The notes below the pieces were generated by a model. It had not been told where the DNA came from and searched no databases. It saw only the letters and a program-made list of their open reading frames with translations. This document shows, piece after piece, positions 49,067 through 59,800 of a stretch of 64,000 bases of DNA. Where the stretch lies: contig OY987266.1 in assembly GCA_963920665.1 (NCBI GenBank), positions 22,246,248 to 22,310,247 on the forward strand, given 5' to 3'. Every line of letters begins with the position of its first letter. Within the stretch, counting starts at the first letter, position 1. This stretch comes from Straminergon stramineum. Lineage: Eukaryota; Streptophyta; Bryopsida; Hypnales; Calliergonaceae. The translations under genes were made by a program, and so were the position numbers.

Positions 49067-49402
49067 ATTCGCAACCTGGGATGAAGTTACAGTGGCGGCC
49101 CTGGGAGCTAGCGTGCAAGCAATTCGGTGCTCCCGTGCCGAACCTGTCGACGGCGTGCATGTCCACAAGGACCTCTTCGTTATGCGTGCCCAGTACGCAC
49201 GCTACTTTGCTGACCGACTTCAGCTGGAACGCAAAGTAAAACGTCCTTTCACAAACCTAGCTTGCGTGCTGGCGCGCATAACAAACGGGGCCTTGTGGAC
49301 ATGCACGCCGTCGACAGGTTCGGCACGGGAGCACCGAATTGCTTGCACGCTCGCTCCCAGGGCCGCCACTGTAACTTCATCCCAGGATGCGAATTGTCGA
49401 GC
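49063..49402. repeat. Head-to-head junction of two E ends
   Basis: The left arm 49,063-49,204 is the reverse complement of the right arm 49,254-49,402, with about 50 bp between. The left arm shares CTTCGTTATGCGTGCCCAG with copy 2, and the right arm shares the variant bases of copy 3. Two E termini of different lineages thus meet here. Confidence 0.85.
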
Positions 49403-49943
49403 GCCATTGACGAGAATCATTGCATTGCCATCGCCGCGAGACTCTACTCCGCATTAATTCCACGGCGACACGGATATGTATTAATTACTCGCCCGGTCGT
49501 TCTGTTCCGAACAAATTGTGATTGATGACTCTCTGTTCCCGAGGATATGATTAATTCGTGAAACTCAGTGGAAGAGGGAATTGAAGTGGTGAGCAATAGC
49601 AACACAATTTCATGACGACGGCACATGAACCGATCCTTGGCACCGCACACGACCTGCACATTAAAATGACATCAACCGCGAGACTCTACTGCGCGCTTCG
49701 CTCCACGGTCACAAGCATTACTCGGCCGGTTAAGTTGTTCCCTTCCGAATGAAGTGCGATGACTCCTTGTTCCTGAGGATTGGTGAAATTCAATGGAAGA
49801 GGGAAATGCGGTGAGCAGCACGATTTCATGGCGACGGCTGCGCGCGACTGAGTATTGTAAGCTTAATTCATTTTGAACCGCACGCAGGGGGCAGGGATCT
49901 GGCTAGCTATGCGCAGTACGTAATAGAATCCCTGAGGCTGTGG

Positions 49944-50267
49944 ATCAATCACTCAGGTGTAGTGTACAGGATTATTCGGCATTCACGTTAATTATAAGTG
50001 TTTCGTGTTTATTGTTGTTTCTCCAGTTTGGGTTTTCATTGCAGGGCCCTGCGCTCAGCAAGGCCCCGGGGCCGCAGCCCAAGGAAATGAGACCCAGCCT
50101 TCGATCCTTTATACCCCGCTCAGAGAGAATCCGACCGTCCATTTGGAAATGGATCTGACGGCAAAAGCGACCCCCCATGGGCCAACCAATAGCGCTGCGG
50201 GGTTGCGAGAGGACTTAAAGTAAGCTCCACGCCATCATTGGCTTGTCCGAACTGCAAACTTCTTCCG
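49944..50267 (-). promoter_or_regulatory. Promoter-like module 1 of E copy 5
   Basis: Mirror of the module at 14,229-14,552. The TATAAA box lies at 50,113-50,108 on the minus strand, and the palindrome GCAGGGCCCTGC at 50,041-50,052. Confidence 0.5.
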
Positions 50268-50310
50268 ATTCCAGTCCCTCTTTTGTTGCCGTCGATCGCA
50301 TACACACATT

Positions 50311-51230
50311 CTATTTGCTTTCCTCTTCAGCAAACTCACGCCACAAGTCGTGGACGCCTATGCGCTCACCCGATCCTTCTACTACTGGTTGCCTCTTCAA
50401 GGCCTCCAACTGCACAATAATGGAATCAACAACGGGTTGCATCCCAATTTCTCTACAAGACACGATTAATACCGCAGAAACTCTTAGCCCTGTAAGGACG
50501 ATAAGACTGAATCTGTGCCTCATGTTTTTTGTAAGCAGTTTTCAAGAGTTTGGTCTGGGGATATTTATTTGTTCAAATGATTTCTTTTCTGAACCAGAAA
50601 ATGCAATGTTCTTCACTCAATGAGCTGTTATAAAGATTCTCGCCATTTCGATTAAAGTTTCCCCACAATATGATCAATTAATGGTGGTTTTTGAAATCAT
50701 GAATCCTTCGTAAAACAAAGCGAACATTTATAGGATACACAGTAAAAGAGCCTGACCCTGGACATCACGAGCTAAATCATTGTTCGATGCACCATACAGA
50801 GCCACTCGAAAATATTATTAATGTAATTACTCTCCATGCAATCGTTGCAATGATTAGGAAAGTAAAGGACAGCATCCATGATCGAACAACAGCTAATCGA
50901 TCATCGTCTCGCAATGCATCGAAGCTTCTTCTCAAGAAATCGAAGATGGGATTCTGTCTCTCTCGCAGTTGGTTAAAAGTGTCAGGCTCCTGCTCCACAA
51001 GCGCCACCCATTGTTTGGGATTGTAATTAAAGCACCCAAGCTGGACGCCCAGCACCTTGAGTGCGAGAGAGAGGTAATCAAAGCTGCTTTCATCAGCTTT
51101 GACGAATCCACAAAGCTCCATCCACACAGCGCATATCCAGGGCCTCATCCTCTTCGGATATCTCATCAGGCACACTTGGCACTGGGCGCAGGAACCAAGA
51201 CCTTGCTTCACGCGTGTCCAACTTAGGCAT
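50311..51230 (-). pseudogene. NLR (NB-ARC) fragment, frameshifted, copy 5
   Basis: The conceptual translations are identical to those of 13,266-14,185 in all frames, including the degenerate GLPLAL-like, RNBS-D-like and VHD motifs. It therefore carries the same disruptions. The two copies face each other across the 34-kb spacer. No P-loop or LRR is present. It lies between two direct copies of the promoter-like module and is read in their direction. Confidence 0.78.
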
Positions 51231-51315
51231 TTCCAGGCCTCTCAGAGATTCAGATCTTTGAGGCCTGGCTACAACCGGGCACACAATTTCTCCTCCGAAG
51301 AGTGACTCTGTGTGC

Positions 51316-51639
51316 ATCAATCACTTCGGTGTAGTCTACAGGATTCTTCGGCTTGTACGATAATTATAAGTGTTTCGTGTTTGTTGTTGCTTTTCCAGTT
51401 TGGGTTTTCATTGCAGGGCCCTGCGCTCAGCAAGGCCCCGGGGCCGCAGCCCAAGGAAATGAGACCCAGCCTTCGATCCTTTATACCCCGCTCAGGGAGA
51501 AGCTGACCGTCCATTTGGAAATGGATCTGACAGCAAAAGCGACCCCCCAAGGGCCAACCAATAGCGCTGCGGGATTGCGAGAGGACTTTCAGTAAGCTCC
51601 ACGCCAGGATAGGGTTGTCCGAACTGCACACTTCATCCG
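51316..51639 (-). promoter_or_regulatory. Promoter-like module 2 of E copy 5
   Basis: The TATAAA box lies at 51,485-51,480 on the minus strand, with ATTGG about 75 bp upstream. The NLR fragment begins about 85 bp downstream of the module on the same strand. It mirrors 12,857-13,180. Confidence 0.5.
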
Positions 51640-53639
51640 CTTTCAGCCGCTATTTGTTTCCCTAGAATTGATTTCTCAGCTGCTAAAATTGATTTCTCAG
51701 ATTTTAAAAAAAAAAATTCAACCTAAATTCATGAAATTTTGAAGATGAAATGGGGAGAAATTTCATATGAAGTACCAAATATGCTTAGAAAATTTTAAAA
51801 TTGAAGTCCATTAGTTCGAGTGGTGTAGAACATCGTTGTAAAGATTAATTTTGAGTTACTCCATATGGTTATTGATACATGGTTATAATAGCTCTTGATC
51901 TTCCAAGATTTGAATGAAATGCTTGTTCTAAGGAATTTTTCAATATCTCCAGTTGGAGTAGAAACTCATCCTCAAACGCTTCATGTTTTTTTTATTTGAC
52001 GAAAAGGGAATCAGAGAAATCAATTTTAGGTAGCGCACAGCGAGAAAACTGAGAATTTCAGACAATTGATCTCACATCATCTCACATTCTTGATCTTGTT
52101 CCTTCTCGCAGTTGCAACTGCAGACACGCATATATTTTTGATTATCACTTTCCCCTCTTTCTCGCCTCATGATCGATGATAACATCCATTTCGTTAAATT
52201 AGCCGCAAAATTCCTTTATTTTGGTGCAGTTCAAGACTTGCAGCCTGAACCCCAAATCGAGACCTGTTGTAGTTTGTGGCCTAGAATTCAACCTTTGTGA
52301 CGATGTAAGTCTGAATTAGTGCTGCGTGCATGGAATACCGGCAATTGAATTGGTGTTGAATTTGATATGGTGGCAGCTGGAGACACTGTCTGCGTCAGAT
52401 CCCTCCAATCGTTCCTCACCATCTTCAACGCAGATACGAAGACTAGCTCACTGTGACTTCGAGAGGGCCGGGTCTTGTGGTCTTGTGGTCTGGTGGATCG
52501 CTGATTCATTTTATGAGAAAACAGTCCGCGGCACATTCAAAATGGAGCAACTGGGAGATCGAGTGACTTATGCCACATTCATCTACCTAAGTGAATTGTG
52601 GACAAAATATCTGGAGATCTCCCAATGGTTATCTCTCGATGTTTGTATAGATCCCTTGATCTGTTTTGCCTAGTCTCAAGATGACCATGTTTTTCTAGTA
52701 TTAACTCTAGACTTTCAAAAGTTCAGAAGTAAGTTCAGAAGTAGCTAAATGTGGCATACTTCCTTCAGCTCCTCGATATGATTCACACAGATTGCCTAGC
52801 TTGGAATAGCAGTAACAACCTATTGGATGGGAGCGGATTCGGGTACCTTTGCCTGGATGAGAAAGTTACCGAATCATGATAATGCTGTCTTCCAAGTGGG
52901 ATGGAGAGCTCTGTGCATGCAAGGAGTTTCGAACTCAAACCGCCATAGATCAACTCCTACAGGCTCCGGATTGGAGTCTATTTTGACCAAGATTGTAAAT
53001 CCGAAATAATGTTACCTTAACGAGGATCGGAGCTCAACATGCATGCCACGACTTCATCAGGGTTGCCAAAAACTTGGACTACGAATATGATCGATCATGA
53101 AGCGCACGTACACAGGGAGACTGGATCACAAGCCACAACTTGTTTGGCAATGCAACACACTGCTCGCTCGTGTGTGGATCTCCAAAGGGAGAATTCTCAC
53201 TGCCTGGATTGATTTAGCTAGCTACCTCATCACAGATACGTGCAACTGGAAACCAAGATGGCCAATAGATCGAATTCCAAATCAACATGCAACCCCTGCT
53301 CCTCAATTCAGATGATGCATGTATTTCCAAAGATCGCCGCGCGGAGTTGAATGATGTACATGTTTCTCACGTTCGGGGGAATCGAAGCCTAGCCTCCAAT
53401 ATCAAGCAAGCCATGCGGAACTCAAGAGCATGAGCTCAAGATTGTGCTGGAGCTTCTTTCATTTAGCACCAGGATATCAGAGTCTAATGAGCTCCAATTG
53501 AACTGATGCTTCAGTATATGAATCGAAGTGGATAGCATGGGTTGGTGTCACGTGAACTTCAGGAGTTCTAGTGGGAAAGGCAACAGTCAGAACTTTGGTG
53601 ATAGAAATCTGCCTCGCCGTGGGACATCAGGTGGTTGTT

Positions 53640-56300
53640 TCGAAAGGCTCTTCCGAAGGTTCGAAGGTGAGGATTATTTTTTTAAAATAGACTTTTTTTT
53701 TTTGGTGAATTTCGGACATCGATCATCAAGGTGTGGTGGGATGGGACTATGAGAGGTGGCCACTGAGTAGTCAATCATGCATACATCATGTGTGGACTCT
53801 TGCCCCTACAATTCTGTGACAATAACAGAATGAAACTCCTTTGCAAATTGGATATGGAGGTTCATATATAAATTGCATTCATATATTTACATTACCTTTT
53901 TGTATACAATATTTTAAAGATGTTTCAATTCAATTCAAGAAATTTTGATGCATGTTGTTGAAATTTATGTTTGACCAAGGTGGAGGTGTTTTGGTTTGTT
54001 TGAAACAAATTAGCAAGTCCATTTAGCTAGAGAAAATCAATTTGGCAATATGCACATTTGGTTACATGGCTTCAAAGTTTTCATACATGGACAAAGCCAC
54101 AAAAGAATAGTTAGATGTGTATAATTTTGACATTTGGGTGTTGGAAGTGGTCAGTGGAGGGCAACCCTTGGATTTGTGAACAATGAGAACTTAAGTGAGA
54201 ATCTTGTATTGTTGATTACAAATTAGTGAGGGTGAGGACACAAAGTCATTAAGTTGGGTCACTCTTTTGTATAGTGGATCTAAAATTGCTTGAGAGTTTT
54301 CTACTGTCAAGTGGGTTTGTACCTTGTTTTGATGAAACCAAATTTGGAATACAAGTTTGTCCTTACCACCAAAATCTTTGAATTTGAATTGTATCATTGC
54401 TTATAGATCTATAGTTGTTGATGTAAACCTTGAAATCGAATTGTCAATCAATTTGTTGCAATTGTGCCTAGGGATGATTGCAAGAAACACTTGTCCTCTT
54501 TTTTGTCCCCTTGCCCTCAAACACGTGATTTTTTGGTCATAACTTTTGCATCGTAAGTTCATTTGTCTTGAAATTTGGAATGAAGGTATACATAAAAGTT
54601 TCATACATTCTTTAATTTTATTTATTTTTAAATTACTTTACTATTTTTAAGGTGCCCCCAATTGGGGGTCTACGTCAACCATTTTGGGGGGATTTTGTAT
54701 GATGTTGTACCCAAAAATGCAAAATGGAAGCCACAAATTGGAGAAGATGGAGGTGTACTTACATTCCTATGATGGACAAAGAGTTTTTTACTAAATACCT
54801 TTGTATGAGGTGTCTACATCAAGATAAAGTGACTGTTGTTTGCGCATATTTTTTGGGTAGGAGAAAATTTTCCTTGAAGAAGTTTTGAGTCCAATGTGAG
54901 AGTAGGCTTGTCTACAAAAATGGCTTTTTCATGAGAATTTTCTGAAATTTTTTTTAATTACTAAAAATGAAAAGGTCCATAGACCCCTTTCTTGTTATTT
55001 TCTGCTCCAAGTGGCTTCTCTAGTACTCCATAGTTTTGTATAGTATTGAATCAACAGTTTAGATTTGCAAGCCCCCTAAATTGAAGGTTGAGATTCACAG
55101 GTGTACGTTGACACGTGAAATAAATAGTATTCCTTAGTACTACCAATCCTACAGCTAGAAATCGTGTTCTTGAGCCAAAATGTGTAGTATTTCTTGCAAT
55201 CACCCCTAGATTGTTTGATTGCCATCCCAATTCCAAGGCTCAAGCTCTTGTAGGAAAAAGGAATATAATATTGAAATTGATAAGAATCATAGAGTATGAA
55301 TCATCTATTGTGATGATATTAGTGCATCTTTGCTAGCCACCAAGCCCTTGGGACTTTATGATTCATTGGAATTCTCACATATACAAGTGGAGGTATCTTG
55401 AGCATATTAATTGCACATTCTTCTACTTCATTGGTGTAAGTCTTCTATCATTGATTCTACAACATGAAGGTGTTTGTAATTGGGTCTACTAGTCACAAAC
55501 CAAGTTCCTTACTACAAAATTTGGCATTTTCAAGTTTGATAGTTTCATTGGTAGGTTTGCTTCTCAAAGCTTCACATTCTAATTTTAGATATATATGTAT
55601 AGATTACCTTGATCTAATTTATATGAAAAGGCAAATTGTAGAATTGCAAAGATTTCATTTGATCTACAGTGCAATCGTGGGGTTGGGTTTTAGATTGCCC
55701 ATTGCAATCCTCTAAAAGAAATTGGTCAATTGATTTCGTTTGTGGGGGGTGTCTTTTGGCACCAAATAGCAACCATTCATCTAGGCCCTCATTTAGGAAT
55801 TTCTTGAAATATCATCATAAGATGGAAGATGCACATTTGGTCTATCAATTGCCATTGTGCATATACAATTGATTCCAAGTTGTTTGTCTAGTCCTCATAA
55901 CTCTAACATAAGCTTTATACACCAAAAATTGTCTAAAAAAGAATTTGACTATAGTTCGCATAATGCAATTGTCTAAATTACTATTGGATGATTTGGATCT
56001 TGATTGGGACTCAAAACTCTTGAACACATTTTAGTTTTTTTTAGAATGCACTTTTTGGACACCAAATGATTTATGTAACTAAAAGATGTCTATGTTGAAA
56101 GAAAAGTAGCCATTAGAGGGAACCTTGAACTCTCAAGGAGACGAGAGTTTGAGGGTGGACCACATCAATTCCCACATCATACGTATCATGTACACCACAT
56201 CAAATTGGCATTATTTATTACTCTATATATTATTAAAATGTAAACTCCTATAAAAATGTCATCGGTGCTGTGCACCATCTCTACATCGCATCAAGGGGAA
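53640..56300. other. Intergenic, nothing recognised
   Basis: AT-rich sequence with only short frames and no duplicate seen in the window. I can support no gene here. Confidence 0.5.
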
Positions 56301-56580
56301 GCGAGGGCTCCATCTCTTCTAAAGCAAAGTGGACCCTAGTCTGTCTTCATGAATAGACAACGATGCACATTTTGGGCAAGAAATTGTTGGAGTCTTTTAT
56401 GGGCGTGTGTGCAAAGCCTATGTATATATAGTGAAGAGGTGAGGCCATACATTTGTACTCCTGTTTTGAACAAATACACTTCTCCAGTCCATTCAAGCAC
56501 ATTTTCATGTTGAAATGGCCGGACAGGCCGGTACAATCAAAGTTAACAACATGGAGCTGGAATGAGACATTCGGGAATGA
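56300..56580 (+). other. Possible LTR or promoter relic
   Basis: A TATA-like TGTATATATAG at 56,421 is followed about 90 bp later by an ATG in good context that opens a 16-codon frame, MAGQAGTIKVNNMELE (56,515-56,565). The layout (TATA, short leader, MAG-type start) is what the 5' LTR and first gag codons of a Copia-like element can look like, but I see no primer-binding site, no second LTR and no further coding. A small independent promoter is equally possible. Confidence 0.25.
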
Positions 56581-56820
56581 CCAAAGGAACCAGTGGGTAA
56601 TGAACCATTGGGGATGACGAAATCATATATTGGGGAATGGTCCGGCTACACATTCATCCGGATGCACACGGCAGATCCTTTGTTGACATGAGAACTCCTG
56701 CCAGAGATTGCAAAGTTCCCATCCCGCTCGCTCAAATCCTGGATAATCTCCGCACCATTCATGTATTCTGTGGATGAAACTGCAATGGGTGCATCAACCT
56801 TCAGTGGAATTGTATATTCT

Positions 56821-59800
56821 TCAGTTTTGCCGTGTCTGTCGCAACTGGGTGGAAGAGAGGTCTGACTGAAATACGCTCTCCGGGATCTCTTGGAATATAC
56901 TCTGGACTTGAGAGGGAACTTGTACATCAGAGAGTACCTGATTGAGAAGCCACCAGTGGTTGAAACTTAGCCAGTCACAAAATCGTATCGATTGCTCGTA
57001 CAGAAACTTTAATCGAAAACCATCGACACTACTCCAATAAAATCTCTGCGAAAATTGGCTTTTGGGCTTCGAAGAAGTTTCACAAAGCCCGAGGAACGCC
57101 AATGAAAGAGGGAATACACCATCGCCAATGAAAGAGGGAAAGAAAACAGGAGACACGTTCTTTGTAAAATGACAGAAATAGACCTAGATGACAAATCTGA
57201 GTTCAGGAGGCAAGAGATTAATGTAAGTTCAGACTTGCCGTAAATACTCCGTCCACTACTCGTCCTGCTACCAAGAAATCGCAGCCAAGTTGCTTGACTC
57301 CTTTCATCACTTCCAGCATCCGGGCTTTGCTGTGGCCATAGTACTTCGGCTGGAAAATGAAGCAAAGTCCACTGTCAAAACTTGTTCCCGGTCTTAATTC
57401 GTTATCCCATTTCCTATAAAAAGATACCCTAATTCAAGGAAGAATCAGGGTATCCTAGATCCCAACATCTTTCTTTCAGACAGATCCCCTTACATCCTAA
57501 GTTTAAGAGTGAAAAAGGGATCGTCCTCAAGCAACTTATTGTAGAAAAGTGAAGTCACTCTGTAACTGAAGGGGAAAGGGTGGACTTCTTTCTAGAAGAC
57601 GCAACATGAGGAATAGCTTACATCCAAGAGTCTGATAGCCGTGTCGACTCCAACAACGAAAGTGCTGTCTGGAAAGAGCTCCGCCTTCTTAAAGAAGTAA
57701 GGTTGATTTGTCACCACTAATGTCTTCCCTATAGAATAGGCGAACATGATTAGAGACGAAATTCATGGCCAATTGATACGTTTCTAAATATCAGCCTGAC
57801 ACCACTGAATTACAGAACATCCAAATTGAGCTACTTAGAAAGGCAATCACCAACACAAGCTCTCAAACGAGTTGTACTCGTCCTCTCATCTAGTCATTAG
57901 TGTACCAGCAACCACAGCAAACCACTGTCAAACAAAGAGAAGCAAACAAAAAGAATCTCTGGTAATTTCTTCTACAGCTACAAAGTCCAGCCAGTACCAG
58001 GGCGAAATTGCTTTAAACGCTCTTTTATTTCGGAAAGACCCAACGGTGGTTTATCTGCATTGATTGCAGAGATTTCATAGCATGGAAGCCCACCCTCCCG
58101 CAGGCTGCAACAAATAGAAAGACAATGACGATCAATCCACGAATGAGGGCAGAATCTACGTTCCCTTCCATGAGTCCTCACTGAGCACTAATAGAATTTG
58201 GAGGGCTAAACAACATTTATCAAGCCACGTTTCCTCTCCTAAACCACGTTTCAGTGAGAAACAACGTTCAAGAATTAAACATTGCTTCGATGTTTTCAAT
58301 GTTGTTCTCACATTTGTTCCCAAGTGAAGGCATTGTCCCATAATCTTAATCAAGTTAGAGGAGGAAAAAAGGTATTTACATTGTATGAAATTCGGTTCCA
58401 ATAGTCTCAGAGGACTATACTGTGCTGCACTTCGTACATTAGTACATATCATACAAATCTATATGAAACCATATACTGTATTGTATATCAAATACAATAT
58501 AGTATTGTACGAATTACAATATTGTATATGATATTGTATAATATGGAAACAATAAATTGTTCTTATTATAACTAATATAATATTATTACCTATTGTGTAA
58601 ACAATGCAACAATTATTCATTGGGAACATTCCATATAATAAGGGAACTGGCATTCCCAATGCAAGATGCAAACGTTGCAAAAGCAACGCCCCAAACGTGG
58701 CTAGATCGGTGGCAACATTTTTAATAACCTTTCTTCAACTTGACACCTCTTCAGTGTTAAAAGTATCGTCCAGGAAGGGGCTAAGGAGTTGCTAAGCCTC
58801 CCAAAACGTAGTAGTAGAGGCATTCTCAACAAAGGAAGTCGTTCGACAAGCCCTGCAATTGAAAAGATGAACGTGGAAATGCTATCCAAATCGAACCTGC
58901 ATGCTGTATCCAAGAGCTTGACATGTCCATCATGAAGTGGATTGAACGATCCAGACAACACCACCCTTCTGGTACCCCAACTACATGAATTGGAATCACC
59001 TGCCATGTCAATGATAAAAAATTTCATGGGTTATCCTAGAAAAGCCACATGTTAAAAAGAGAATGGAACAACTTTGTGGCCTACTCCCCCCCCCCCGCCC
59101 CCCCGAACCATCCAAGGAGCGCCAATTAGCCAACTGGGGTGTTGCTGAGGTGTTCAGGCTCATTAGCCATTTGGAAATTAACTTATCTATTGTGTGCATC
59201 ACTTTCAAGAAAATGGGGGAGTTAGGCTTCTAGTTAGCAATCTAATGCTATTTGGCTGGTGCGGTCAGAACAAGAACTTCAAACCATTGATAAAGGAACA
59301 GATAATCCAAAATTAGGGAGTTGAATTACACTGTTGGAAATGAATGTAAAAATATTGGACGCTAAGTTTTGGGGTTTAGTCTAACCAGTCTCCAACCGAA
59401 ACAACCTGGGCGAAGCAACCATTTGAGCAACCAATTCCAAAATTACTAAGTGAGTAGTGCGACAAGACAAAAATAAGAAGACTAAGATGAAATACCTAAT
59501 GAGTATTAGGTGCGCAAATAATACTCATAAAGAGCTGTGCACCTTGGACGGAAGTGGAGAAACTACAAATTCAGAAAACAATATATTTACACTGGCCAAA
59601 TGTATAAGAGCGACATTAGCACCGAAAACACACCTGACAAATTAATCATGCAGATTTGGTCGCTCAGCAACTGTTGCAGCTGCTCTTCCTCAGAGTACAT
59701 CACTTTTGTGGCTTGTAGTTCTTCTATGCCTTCTAGTAAACCCAATGGCACAGCATCTGAAACTCCACATACATCTGCTAGTGCCTGCAAACCCCAGCAA

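Larger units (their letters stand above)
49063..53640 (+). repeat. Element E copy 5; right arm of 4-kb inverted repeat
   Basis: Order: a foldback GC-rich end (49,063-49,402), further GC-rich sequence to 49,920, module 1, the NLR fragment on the minus strand, module 2, then the right-hand part. Bases 49,210-53,205 mirror copy 3, and 53,205-53,640 continue as a direct match to copy 2 (7,490-8,035). It is the most complete copy in the window. Frames in the right-hand part (for example 52,326-52,673) are shared with copy 3 but not recognised. Confidence 0.92.

Noticed and set aside
49944..51639. Module-NLR-module as an LTR retrotransposon
   Set aside because: The module does not begin TG and end CA, and I find no primer-binding site, polypurine tract or target duplication. 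The single-module copies could equally be the older state.
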